DNA of 12,041 bases from Bacillota bacterium (lineage in GTDB: Bacteria > Bacillota > Clostridia > Oscillospirales > Oscillospiraceae): positions 1 to 12,041 of the forward strand of contig JAEXWS010000009.1 in the NCBI GenBank assembly GCA_023406225.1. Reading direction: 5' to 3'. The position numbers and the translations under genes were made by a program. Positions 1 through 6,666 of the stretch are shown one piece after another (within the stretch, counting starts at the first letter, position 1; every line of letters starts with the position of its first letter). Under the pieces are notes generated by a model. The model worked only from the letters and a program-made list of their open reading frames with translations. It was not told the DNA's origin and searched no databases.

Positions 1-632
1 CCACCAAGGCCTACTCCACCCAGCTGGTGCTGATGGACCTGGTGGGCCTGTATCTGGCGGAGAAGCTTGGCTCCGTGGAGGAGAGCGAGTACGCCGCCAT
101 TTTGGAGGAGGTCCAGCGCCTGCCGGAGAAGATGCAGGCGTTTTTGGAGCACACGGAGGACATCCAGTATTTCGCCTCCCGGTACTATAACCACGACTCC
201 ATCTTCTTCATCGGGCGGAACCTGGACTACGCCATGGGCATGGAGGGCTCCTTGAAGCTGAAGGAGATCAGCTATATCCACTCCGAGGCCTACGCCTCCG
301 GCGAGCTGAAGCACGGCACCATCTCCCTGATCGAGCGGGGGACGCTGGTGGTGGCCCTGGGGACCTACGCCCCGCTGTTCGACAAGGCCATGAGCAACGT
401 GGTGGAGGTCAAGGCCCGGGGCGCGGAGGTCCTGGCCCTCACGGAGGAGAGCTTCCGGGAGAGGATGGAAAAGACCGCCGACGCCATCATCGCCGTGCCC
501 AAGACCCATCCCGTCCTCCAGCCCTCCCTGGGCGTGGTGCCGCTGCAGCTGTTCGCCTACTACGTGGCGCTCCAGCGGGGCTGCGACATCGACAAGCCCA
601 GGAATCTGGCCAAGAGCGTGACGGTGGAATGA
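1..632 (+). CDS. glmS: Glucosamine-fructose-6-phosphate aminotransferase (isomerizing), C-terminal part
   Basis: The gene is cut by the left window edge; codons run from base 3 and about 209 residues are visible. GlmS makes glucosamine-6-phosphate from fructose-6-phosphate and glutamine, the first step toward UDP-GlcNAc for peptidoglycan, in the cytoplasm. The visible part begins with TKAYSTQ, a stretch found at the end of the first sugar-isomerase (SIS) domain, and then covers the second SIS domain. The last residues, CDIDKPRNLAKSVTVE, are the hallmark GlmS C-terminal tail that closes over the sugar site. Lysine of the AKSVTVE tail and the ELKHG motif are intact, so nothing suggests a broken gene. 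The glutaminase domain and any glmS ribozyme would lie upstream of the window. A strong terminator follows directly, so this is the end of its transcript. Identification is firm. Confidence 0.96.
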   Translation, partial: TKAYSTQLVLMDLVGLYLAEKLGSVEESEYAAILEEVQRLPEKMQAFLEHTEDIQYFASRYYNHDSIFFIGRNLDYAMGMEGSLKLKEISYIHSEAYASGELKHGTISLIERGTLVVALGTYAPLFDKAMSNVVEVKARGAEVLALTEESFRERMEKTADAIIAVPKTHPVLQPSLGVVPLQLFAYYVALQRGCDIDKPRNLAKSVTVE

Positions 633-638
633 GCCGCA

Positions 639-671
639 GCCGCCCCGCCCGGAAAGGGCGGGGCGGCTTTT
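639..671 (+). terminator. Intrinsic terminator after glmS
   Basis: A perfect 12-bp GC-rich stem (639-650 with 656-667, loop GGAAA) is followed by TTTT. It lies 6 bases after the glmS stop codon and separates glmS from the ECF sigma operon. Confidence 0.9.
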
Positions 672-679
672 CAAAATCC

Positions 680-706
680 TGAAACCTTTTCGCGCCCCCA
701 AACGTT
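680..706 (+). promoter_or_regulatory. Candidate ECF-type (SigW-like) autoregulatory promoter
   Basis: TGAAAC at 680-685 is followed after 17 bases by CGTT at 703-706. The Bacillus subtilis SigW/SigX-type consensus is TGAAAC, about 16 bases, then CGT(A/C). The motif sits 40 bases upstream of the first ECF sigma gene, which fits the usual positive autoregulation of ECF genes. No good TTGACA/TATAAT pair is visible in the same gap. Motif and position are seen; recognition by this sigma factor is inferred. Confidence 0.55.
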
Positions 707-745
707 AATGAAGTGAACGGATAGCCGAGGAAAGGGGAGAGGCGG

Positions 746-1285
746 TTGCTTTCAAGTTATTTGTGCCTGCTGGAAAGCGGCGGGGACCAGGCGTGGTTCA
801 CCCAGGTCTACCGGGAGAACCAGCGGCGGATGACCCGGCTGGCGGCCCAGCTTCTGGGATCCGGCCCCCGGGCCGAGGACGCGGTCCATGACGCGTTCAT
901 GAAGCTCATCCAGCACTCCGAAGAGCTGCGGGACAGGCCCCCGGAGCGGCTGGCGGGGTGGCTGGCGGTGGTGGTGAAAAACACCGCGCTGGACATGCTG
1001 CGCCGGGACCGCTTCGAAACGGAGCTGGAGGACAGCGCGTGGGAGCCCGCCGTCCCGGCGGACGGGGGCGAATTCAACGCGCTGGTGGAGCTTATCCGCA
1101 AGATGCCGGAGGAGTACCGCAGAGTGCTGGAGCTCCGCTTTGTGGCGGAGTGGAGCCTGGCGGAGATCGGAGGGGCCCTGGGAATGAGCGAGAGCGCGGT
1201 GAAGTCCCGGGTGTTCCGGGGCAGACGGCTGCTGATCGAGCAGCTTCAAAAGGAGGGGTATCTGAATGGACGAGCGTGTATTTGA
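746..1285 (+). CDS. ECF-type RNA polymerase sigma factor
   Basis: This 179-residue protein has the two-domain plan of extracytoplasmic-function sigma factors. Sigma region 2 spans about residues 20-90 and contains AEDAVHDAFMKLI, the core-binding and -10 reading part. Region 4 spans about 113-165 and contains EYRRVLELRFVAEWSLAEIGGALGMSESAVKSR as a helix-turn-helix for the -35 element. Region 3 is absent, as expected for the class. The start is TTG at 746, chosen because AGGGGAG (733-739) lies 6 bases upstream and there is no nearby in-frame ATG. The end overlaps the next gene by 20 bases, so the two are translationally coupled. The stop lies past an internal AAGGAGGGG that serves as the next gene's ribosome binding site. 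The signal it answers to cannot be told from sequence. Confidence 0.92.
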   Translation: MLSSYLCLLESGGDQAWFTQVYRENQRRMTRLAAQLLGSGPRAEDAVHDAFMKLIQHSEELRDRPPERLAGWLAVVVKNTALDMLRRDRFETELEDSAWEPAVPADGGEFNALVELIRKMPEEYRRVLELRFVAEWSLAEIGGALGMSESAVKSRVFRGRRLLIEQLQKEGYLNGRACI

Positions 1286-2363
1286 CGCCATGCTGAAAAA
1301 CGCCCTGGAGGAGGCGCTCTTCCTGGACGCGGCGGAGGAGGCTCCGCCGGTCCGGCAGTCCCGCCGCCAGCGCCGCCGGATGAAGCGGATGCTGGCGGAC
1401 CCGGCGGGGTATTACCGGCGCTGGAGCGGCGGGGAAGAGGAGGCGGCCCCGGCAGGGCTCCGCCGGCGGTTCACCCGGTACGCCGCCGTGGCGGTAGTGG
1501 CGGCCCTGCTGGCCGGCACCGCCGCAGCCTACACGCTCACAGGCGGAGAGTTTTTCCGCCGGATGTTCGACGGCAGCGGCTGGGCGGACATGTACGGCGA
1601 CGCGGCGGACACGGAACAGCTCCTGGAGATGGGCGGCGGCAGCGTGGGCGCGGTCGTCCAGGACGAGACGCTCCGCCTTGAGATCTTGGACGTGGTGTCC
1701 GACGGACAGTTCGCCATGGTGTCCGTGCGGTGCACCATCCTGCGCCAGGACCTGCTGGACGGACGGCAGCCGGGCGACCTCCGCTTTATGGATATGGATA
1801 TCACGAACGAGGCGGGAGAGCATCCCTCTTCCTACGGGATGAGCGTTTCGTATCCGGAGACCCGGGAGGACCTTGGCCCCGGCCAGTACGGGATGATCTT
1901 CTCCTTCAGCAGCAGCGGCGCGCCGCTGAGCGGCCGGTACGGCATCGCGCTGCGCGATCTGGGCGTGCGCGGGGAGGAAAAGACGGAGACCTGCGCCTCC
2001 GGCCCCTGGACGCTGGAAGTGACGCTGCCCGACACCGGCGCGCAGCCCCGCCGGGTGGAGCTGCCCTGCACCGTGGCGGGGGAGCCGGGCGTGCTGGAGA
2101 CCATCTCCCTCTCGCCTCTGGCGCTGTATATGGAGTTCCGGTTTCCCGAGGGACTGGAGGATGCGGCGTTCGACGAGTTCGGCGGGACGCTGATCTGCAT
2201 GAAGGACGGCAGGACCATCGGAAATGACGGCTACGTGTGCGGCATCGGCGGGGGCGGCGGCGGAGCCAGAGTGACGCTGGAGTTTCAAATGCCGCTGGAC
2301 CTGAGACAGGTGAAGAGCGTTCAGGTCTGCGGGCTGGAGATCCCCGCGGATGACCTTCTGTGA
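1266..2363 (+). CDS. Probable single-span membrane anti-sigma factor for the upstream ECF sigma
   Basis: This 365-residue protein has a charged, Arg-rich cytoplasmic N-terminus (about 1-70), one hydrophobic span (about 72-90) and an extracytoplasmic C-terminal region of about 270 residues. The outer part is beta-rich in appearance, with no catalytic motif I recognise. This topology, together with a start overlapping the ECF sigma gene by 20 bases, is the standard arrangement for a membrane anti-sigma factor that holds its sigma until an outside signal arrives. The start ATG at 1266 is backed by AAGGAGGGG at 1250-1258, 7 bases upstream. No zinc-binding HxxxCxxC motif of the ZAS anti-sigma class is seen. 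It resembles the DUF4179-like proteins common beside clostridial ECF genes, but that is from memory. The role is inferred from context and topology, not from a diagnostic motif. Confidence 0.72.
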   Translation: MDERVFDAMLKNALEEALFLDAAEEAPPVRQSRRQRRRMKRMLADPAGYYRRWSGGEEEAAPAGLRRRFTRYAAVAVVAALLAGTAAAYTLTGGEFFRRMFDGSGWADMYGDAADTEQLLEMGGGSVGAVVQDETLRLEILDVVSDGQFAMVSVRCTILRQDLLDGRQPGDLRFMDMDITNEAGEHPSSYGMSVSYPETREDLGPGQYGMIFSFSSSGAPLSGRYGIALRDLGVRGEEKTETCASGPWTLEVTLPDTGAQPRRVELPCTVAGEPGVLETISLSPLALYMEFRFPEGLEDAAFDEFGGTLICMKDGRTIGNDGYVCGIGGGGGGARVTLEFQMPLDLRQVKSVQVCGLEIPADDLL

Positions 2364-2364
2364 C

Positions 2365-2407
2365 AAAAAAGACCAGCCCGCGCTATCTAGCGCGGGCTGG
2401 TCTTGAT
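2365..2407. terminator. Bidirectional terminator between two convergent ECF operons
   Basis: A perfect 16-bp stem (2369-2384 with 2389-2404, loop ATCT) fills the 44-base gap between two converging anti-sigma genes. On the minus strand the stem is followed by TTTTTT (2370-2365), a strong terminator. On the plus strand the tail is only TTGATT, so termination that way relies mainly on the long stem. Confidence 0.88.
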
Positions 2408-3217
2408 TCAGCGTTCGGCGGGGATGCCGGCGTCCTCTGCAAACTGCGCCGCCGCCTCGGGGTCCGCCAGGGCGGGGTCCAGGGGCAGGGTGAACAGGGC
2501 GTGGGCGCCGGAGAAGCCTTCGGCGAAGGAGAGGGAACCGTCCCCGGCCATGTCGAACATGCCGGCGTCAGGGATGTCGCAGCCCTCGTAGAAGGCCAGG
2601 TACACGGTCCGGTCCGCAAATATCTGGATGTCCCGGGTGTCCAGAATGTAATAGGCCGTTCCGTTTTCAATGAACGCCTGGGCGCTGCTGCCCAGGGTCC
2701 AGGTGTTGAGCTGCCAGGCCGGATACCCCGCCGCCAGGGGGGTGATGGTGTTTCCGAAATAGTCGAAAGTCTCGCCGTCCAGGGGCGTGCCGTCGGTGCG
2801 GGCCAGGGACACCATGGCGTAGGTGCGGCTTTCGTCGGCGTCGCCGCACCAGCGGGAGATGCCCTTTCCGGAGACCAGCCCGCCCAGAGTGATGGTATAA
2901 CCCCCGGATCGGACCGTTTCGTCCAGCAAAACGGCGTCTTTACCGGCAAAGGCCTCGGCCAGAACGGGATCGGACAGCCGTTCCGCCGCCTGGGACGGCG
3001 TGAGCCACAGCATGGCGGCGGAGACGGACAGGGCCAGGATGGCGATGGCGGCGGCCACCAGGACCGCGATGCGTTTTGTACGTTTGAGTTCCATGAACGT
3101 CTGCTCCTTTTCTTCGGGCTGCCCGCAGCGTTCGGTGAGCCTGCGGATGGCGTCCGCTTCAAAATCCTCCCTGAATTTCACGGCGTCGCAGGCGGCGCGG
3201 TATTCGGTACGGTTCAT
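2408..3217 (-). CDS. Probable single-span membrane anti-sigma factor (second ECF module)
   Basis: This 269-residue protein has a cytoplasmic N-terminal region of about 48 residues rich in charge, one hydrophobic span at about 50-72 (IAVLVAAAIAILALSVSAA), and an extracytoplasmic domain of about 195 residues. It shares the layout, but no obvious sequence identity, with the anti-sigma candidate on the opposite strand. Its ATG overlaps the stop of the upstream sigma gene in an ATGA arrangement (3214-3217). The ribosome binding site AAGGAGGAGGAG lies inside the sigma gene's last codons, so the two are made together. The coupling and topology argue for an anti-sigma factor; the extracytoplasmic domain has no motif I can name. 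The ligand or stress is unknown. Confidence 0.72.
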   Translation of the reverse strand: MNRTEYRAACDAVKFREDFEADAIRRLTERCGQPEEKEQTFMELKRTKRIAVLVAAAIAILALSVSAAMLWLTPSQAAERLSDPVLAEAFAGKDAVLLDETVRSGGYTITLGGLVSGKGISRWCGDADESRTYAMVSLARTDGTPLDGETFDYFGNTITPLAAGYPAWQLNTWTLGSSAQAFIENGTAYYILDTRDIQIFADRTVYLAFYEGCDIPDAGMFDMAGDGSLSFAEGFSGAHALFTLPLDPALADPEAAAQFAEDAGIPAER

Positions 3218-3696
3218 TGCTCCTCCTCCTTCAGCATGTTCCGCAGCTTTTCCCGTCCCCGGGAGAGCCGCGTGCCCACAGTGGGGCCGGGCAGGTGTAA
3301 GATCGATGCGATCTCCTTGATGGAATAGCCCTCGTAATAGTAGAGATGGATGACAGCGCTGTATTTCGCCGGCAGGGCCTGCACGGCGGAGAGAAGGGAG
3401 CCGTCCTCCCGCGGCGGCTCAGGCGCGGTCCCGGCGTCTTCCAGCGGCACGTTCCGCCGTTCCGCCGTCCGGCACAGGTCGCTGGCCCGGTTCAGCGTGG
3501 CCCGGATGAGCCATGCTTTTTCGTGCTCGGCGTCCCGGAAACGGGGGCGGGCGGTCAGCAGCCGCAAAAAGACCTCCTGGACGGCGTCTTCCGCGTCCGC
3601 GGGGGTGTGCAGCCGGGTCATGGCCACGTGCAGCAGCATTTGGCTGTATGTGGTGACGACCCGGCGGATGTATTCATCGGTACCATATGAACACAT
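3214..3696 (-). CDS. ECF-type RNA polymerase sigma factor (second module)
   Basis: This protein of 160 residues carries sigma region 2 with DAEDAVQEVFLRLL and HEKAWLIRATLNRASDLCR. Region 4 follows with LPAKYSAVIHLYYYEGYSIKEIASILHL, then a recognition helix and TRLSRGREKL. Both are typical of the SigV/SigX-like ECF group found in clostridia. I set the start at ATG 3696 rather than the GTG 18 bases upstream, because AAAGGAG lies within the first codons of that longer version, 8 bases before the ATG. The stop overlaps the anti-sigma gene by 4 bases. Regulation is presumably through that membrane partner. No CGTC-type autoregulatory promoter stands out upstream; a weak sigma-A-like candidate is listed separately. 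Confidence 0.92.
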   Translation of the reverse strand: MCSYGTDEYIRRVVTTYSQMLLHVAMTRLHTPADAEDAVQEVFLRLLTARPRFRDAEHEKAWLIRATLNRASDLCRTAERRNVPLEDAGTAPEPPREDGSLLSAVQALPAKYSAVIHLYYYEGYSIKEIASILHLPGPTVGTRLSRGREKLRNMLKEEEQ

Positions 3697-3724
3697 GCGC
3701 TCAACTCCTTTCACCTACAACACG

Positions 3725-3766
3725 TTTCGCCCCGCCGGAATTATTCAGGGCGGGGGAAATTTTTTA
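3725..3766 (+). terminator. Orphan terminator-like hairpin between divergent genes
   Basis: CCCCGCC (3730-3736) pairs with GGCGGGG (3749-3755). TTTC (3725-3728) pairs with GAAA (3756-3759) after a single bulged base, and TTTTTT follows (3761-3765 plus the preceding T). Read on the plus strand this looks like an intrinsic terminator, but no plus-strand gene precedes it. It may stop antisense transcription coming out of the minus-strand sigma operon, or act as an operator at that operon's promoter. The function is unresolved. Confidence 0.45.
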
Positions 3767-3768
3767 AA
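3740..3768 (-). promoter_or_regulatory. Weak sigma-A-like promoter candidate for the second ECF operon
   Basis: On the minus strand, TTTAAA (3768-3763) is followed after 17 bases by AATAAT (3745-3740), matching 4/6 and 5/6 of the consensus hexamers. It would give a leader of about 37 bases before the ATG at 3696. It overlaps an inverted repeat (3730-3755). This is the best candidate seen, but it is weak. Confidence 0.35.
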
Positions 3769-3820
3769 GGACCAGGCCGCATGGACGGCTGGAAAATCGT
3801 GGCCTCCGCCGTTTCAATCG

Positions 3821-3850
3821 TTGACAGGAATCCGGTGGCTATGTTAATAT
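3821..3850 (+). promoter_or_regulatory. Sigma-A promoter of the SLH-muramidase gene
   Basis: A perfect -35 TTGACA (3821-3826) is followed after 18 bases by TAATAT (3845-3850), which is preceded by TG one base upstream (an extended -10). The expected start near 3857 leaves a leader of about 44 bases before the ATG at 3901. Confidence 0.68.
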
Positions 3851-3900
3851 GTAAACCATTCTGAGACATTTTGTCGAATACAAAGGAAAGGGATCGGACT

Positions 3901-5529
3901 ATGGGAGGAAAACGGACCGCGGCGCTGCTTCTGGCGCTGACGCTTCTTGTGGGGACGGCTCTGCCGGCCCGGGCGGAGTTTACGGATACCGCCGGCCATT
4001 GGGCCGAGGGAGCCATCCGCAAATGGAGCGAGGAATACCAGATCATCAACGGCTATGACGACGGGACCTTCCGCCCCGACGCCTCCATTACCCGGGGCGC
4101 GTTCGCCGGCATCCTGGACCGGTTCCTCCATTTCCAAAGCGTTTCTCCCGCGTCCACCTTCACGGATACCCCGGGGACCTATTGGGAGAACGCCATTTTG
4201 AAGCTTCACGCCGCGGGGGTGTATCTGGGCAACGGCGGCAAGGCCCTGGCGGGGGACACCATCACCCGCCAGCAGGCGGTGACGATGATCGCCCGGGCCT
4301 TCCAGATCACCGGGAGCGCCGCGGAGACCTCCTATGCCGACGGGGACCGGATCGCGGAGTACGCCCGCCCCTCCGTGGCGGAGATGACCGCCCGGGGCTA
4401 CATCACCGATTCCTACTCCGGCAGCTTCCGCCCCGCGGACGCCATCACCCGGGGGGAGATCGTGAACATCCTGAACAATATGGTGGACGTGCTGCTCCAG
4501 GAGGGGGGGACCTATACCGGAGCCGTGGACGGCACGGTGATGATCAACTCCCCGGAGGGGGCGGAGCTGATGGATATGACCATCTCCAGGGATCTGATCC
4601 TGGCCCCCGGCGTGACGGGGCCCGTGACGATGACCAACGTGACGGTGGAGGGCGATATCCGCAACTTCAGCGGCGTGACGCCCACCGTCCTGGGCGGGGA
4701 GGAGACGGAGCGGCCGACGGACCCGGAGACGCCGCCGGTGACGCCCGCCGACTACCCCTGGGTCGCGCCCGAGGGCTATTTGGCCTATGACAACTACAAT
4801 GTGCCCATCTACAGCGGCGTGGAGACCAGCCGCCTCTATGACGGGGACTTTTACTGGGAGGACGACCGCCTGGTTTACGCCGGGAGCGAGTTCGACACCC
4901 GCTTCGGCATCGACGTGTCCGCCTATCAAAACCGGGCCACCACCGGCAATGTCATCGACTGGGACGCGGCGGCCAACGACGGCGTGGAGTTCGCCATGGT
5001 GCGGATCGGCTTCCGGGGCACCGCCTCCGGCTCGCTGAACGCGGACGCCTTCTACGCCCAGAACATCGACGGGGCCATGGAGGCGGGGATCGATACCGGC
5101 GTGTATTTCTTCTCCCAGGCCATCACGGTGGAGGAGGCCGTTGAGGAGGCCGAGTACATCATCAGCCTGCTGGACGGCCGGGAGCTGACCGGCCCCATCG
5201 CCTACGACTGGGAGATGCACGACTCCAGCTACCGGGTCTACGGCCTGGCCCCCGAGGTGGCCACCGCCTGCGCCCTGGCCTTCTGCCAGCGCATCGAGGC
5301 GGCGGGCTATGACCCGATGGTGTATGTGAGCAAGTACGTGGGCTACAACAAGTTCAACCTGCCCCAGCTCAGCCGGTATCCCATCTGGTTCCCGGAGTAC
5401 AAGAGCGCCGCCTCGGAGCGGGTGTTCCCGGCCTTTTACTATCAGGTGGACACCTGGCAGTTCTCCAGCAGCTGTTCCGTCGACGGCATCGGCGGGCGGG
5501 TGGACGCCAACATCCAGTTTATCCGCTGA
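3901..5529 (+). CDS. Secreted SLH-domain GH25 muramidase (cell-wall lytic or structural protein)
   Basis: This 542-residue exported protein has a Sec signal peptide at 1-25, ending ALPARA before EFTDT. Three SLH repeats follow at about 26-78, 84-134 and 142-196, each with an ITRG/ITRQ motif in place of the classical TRAE; these anchor proteins to secondary wall polymers. A short beta-rich stretch (about 200-264) and a Pro/Thr linker (about 265-283) lead to a C-terminal GH25 domain (about 335-542). The domain starts FGIDVSAYQ and contains YDWE. By family knowledge D338, D436 and E438 are the catalytic acidic residues of Cellosyl-type N-acetylmuramidases, and all are present. I chose ATG 3901 over the in-frame TTG at 3871 because AAAGGAAAGG (3882-3891) lies just before it and it yields a clean signal peptide. 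The protein probably cleaves or remodels peptidoglycan at the cell surface. It is transcribed divergently from the second ECF operon. Confidence 0.92.
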   Translation: MGGKRTAALLLALTLLVGTALPARAEFTDTAGHWAEGAIRKWSEEYQIINGYDDGTFRPDASITRGAFAGILDRFLHFQSVSPASTFTDTPGTYWENAILKLHAAGVYLGNGGKALAGDTITRQQAVTMIARAFQITGSAAETSYADGDRIAEYARPSVAEMTARGYITDSYSGSFRPADAITRGEIVNILNNMVDVLLQEGGTYTGAVDGTVMINSPEGAELMDMTISRDLILAPGVTGPVTMTNVTVEGDIRNFSGVTPTVLGGEETERPTDPETPPVTPADYPWVAPEGYLAYDNYNVPIYSGVETSRLYDGDFYWEDDRLVYAGSEFDTRFGIDVSAYQNRATTGNVIDWDAAANDGVEFAMVRIGFRGTASGSLNADAFYAQNIDGAMEAGIDTGVYFFSQAITVEEAVEEAEYIISLLDGRELTGPIAYDWEMHDSSYRVYGLAPEVATACALAFCQRIEAAGYDPMVYVSKYVGYNKFNLPQLSRYPIWFPEYKSAASERVFPAFYYQVDTWQFSSSCSVDGIGGRVDANIQFIR

Positions 5530-5534
5530 AGCGG

Positions 5535-5563
5535 AACGCGGAGCCTTACGGCTCCGCGTTTTT
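5535..5563 (+). terminator. Terminator of the SLH-muramidase gene, overlapping the end of the convergent gene
   Basis: An 11-bp stem (5535-5545 with 5550-5560, loop TTAC) is followed by a T-rich tail (TTTTTCTTTT, starting at 5559). It lies 5 bases after the muramidase stop. The loop holds the TAA stop (5548-5546) of the minus-strand transporter gene. On the minus strand there is no T-tract, so it works well in one direction only. Confidence 0.85.
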
Positions 5564-6475
5564 CTTTTCCGCCGTCTGCGGGGCGCTTTCGGACTTGACG
5601 GGGGCTTTCCGCCGGGCGGCCACCACGCCCACGGTGATGAGCACCGCGCCCAAAACGGCGATGGGAGAGACGGGCTCCCCCAGGAAGATCCCGGCGGCGA
5701 TGATGGTGACAAAGGGCACCAGATAGATGAAGTTATTGGTGGACACCACGCCCAGCAGGCCCATGGCCCGGTTCCAAAGCACGTAGCAAAGGCCGCTTCC
5801 CACAAGGCCGAGGAAGAGGAAGTTGCCTGCCGCCGCCGGCGTCAGGAGCGGCGCGGCGGGGAAGGGGGCGCGCTCCAGCAGCACGATGGGCAGCGCGGTG
5901 ACCGCGCCCCAGAACAGCGTCCGCCGGGTGACGAGGATGGAGTCCTGGAACCGGCGGCCCACCCGCCGCAGCAAAACGGAGTATACGGCCCAGCACACGG
6001 CGGCGGCCAGGGCCAGCAGATCGCCCCGGGGATCCAGCTTCAGAACGAACGCGCCGTTGAACACCACCAGCACCACCCCGGTAAAGGCGATCAAAAAGCC
6101 GATCAGCGTGCCGGAGCGGAACCGCTCCTCCCCGGCGAAATGGGCCAGGACGGCGGTGAAGATGGGGGCGGCGGCCACGATGATGCTGACGTTGGCGGCC
6201 AGGGTGTAGGTCAGGGCGGAGTTCTCCGTATAGAAGTATATGGAGCAGCCTGTGAGGCCCATCAGAAGGAAGGTCAGCTCCTCCCGGCGGCGGAGGCGCA
6301 GCTTTCTGGGCCGCAGCAGCCAAAGGGCGGCGTAGGCCAGGAGAAACCGCGCCAGCATGATCTGGGACGGGGTGTAAATGGCCAGCAGCTTTTTGCTGGA
6401 GATGAAGGTGGACCCCCACACCGCCACGGTGAAGGCGGCGAAGAGGCAGCCGGTGAGCGTTTCGTGTTTTTTCAA
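5546..6475 (-). CDS. EamA/DMT-superfamily membrane transporter
   Basis: This 309-residue protein is almost wholly hydrophobic, with about ten predicted membrane spans arranged as two EamA repeats (roughly residues 5-140 and 150-290). The first helix has AVWGSTFISSKKL and the second repeat has LALAAAVCWAVYSVLLRRVG, typical drug/metabolite-exporter signatures. The C-terminal tail is short and charged. The family exports amino acids, purines or other small metabolites in exchange for protons; the substrate cannot be read from sequence. I set the start at TTG 6475, since GGGGAGGG (6491-6484) lies 8 bases upstream. The ATG at 6493 has no ribosome binding site and would place that purine tract inside the gene. 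It stands alone, between two convergent or separate transcription units. No frameshift is seen. Confidence 0.88.
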   Translation of the reverse strand: MKKHETLTGCLFAAFTVAVWGSTFISSKKLLAIYTPSQIMLARFLLAYAALWLLRPRKLRLRRREELTFLLMGLTGCSIYFYTENSALTYTLAANVSIIVAAAPIFTAVLAHFAGEERFRSGTLIGFLIAFTGVVLVVFNGAFVLKLDPRGDLLALAAAVCWAVYSVLLRRVGRRFQDSILVTRRTLFWGAVTALPIVLLERAPFPAAPLLTPAAAGNFLFLGLVGSGLCYVLWNRAMGLLGVVSTNNFIYLVPFVTIIAAGIFLGEPVSPIAVLGAVLITVGVVAARRKAPVKSESAPQTAEKKNAEP

Positions 6476-6516
6476 GGCAGGGACCCTCCCCATGACAGAT
6501 TTCGGCGTCGGGACCC

Positions 6517-6545
6517 ATCATACCACAGCGAAGCGCCGGGAGCAA
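6517..6545 (-). promoter_or_regulatory. Sigma-A-like promoter of the EamA transporter
   Basis: On the minus strand, TTGCTC (6545-6540) is followed after 17 bases by TATGAT (6522-6517). The -10 is good (5/6) and the -35 keeps only TTG. The expected start lies about 35 bases before the TTG start codon. Confidence 0.5.
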
Positions 6546-6604
6546 GGAGGGGCCGGATCCCGGCCCAACAGGGCCGCCCAAAGCGTTCGGGCCTCCGGCA
6601 TATG

Positions 6605-6652
6605 TAAAGACCAGCGGCGGCCGGGGAAGAGCTTCCCCATCCGCCGCTGGTC
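6605..6652 (-). terminator. Terminator of the Asn/Gln-rich small gene
   Basis: A 12-bp stem (6609-6620 with 6641-6652) is topped by a second stem, GGGGAA (6623-6628) with TTCCCC (6633-6638), after a two-base mismatch. On the minus strand it is followed by a short TTT. It begins 14 bases after the small gene's stop and makes that gene monocistronic. Confidence 0.65.
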
Positions 6653-6666
6653 CGGAAGGGGGCCGC

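Noticed and set aside
1092..2366. Minus-strand open frame (424 codons) opposite the first ECF module
   Set aside because: Ala/Pro/Arg-rich shadow of the anti-sigma gene, with no motif and no promoter.
2360..3328. Plus-strand open frame (322 codons) opposite the second ECF module
   Set aside because: It begins inside the shared terminator and runs antisense to the coupled anti-sigma and sigma genes; Gly-rich shadow composition.
3712..3714. GTG at 3714 as start of the second ECF sigma
   Set aside because: It would place the AAAGGAG ribosome binding site inside the coding region; ATG 3696 has the proper spacing.
3811..3816. TGAAAC on the minus strand as an ECF -35 for the second sigma operon
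   Set aside because: At 16-17 bases downstream the sequence is not CGT-like, and the distance to the start codon is over 100 bases.
3850..3877. GTAAAC followed after 16 bases by GTCG as an ECF promoter for the SLH-muramidase gene
   Set aside because: The start site would fall on or next to the ribosome binding site, leaving almost no leader; a good sigma-A promoter lies upstream.
3844..5805. Long minus-strand open frame (653 codons) opposite the SLH-muramidase gene
   Set aside because: It is antisense to a gene with clear SLH and GH25 motifs, has low-complexity Gly/His/Arg-rich composition typical of GC-rich shadow frames, and lacks a ribosome binding site.
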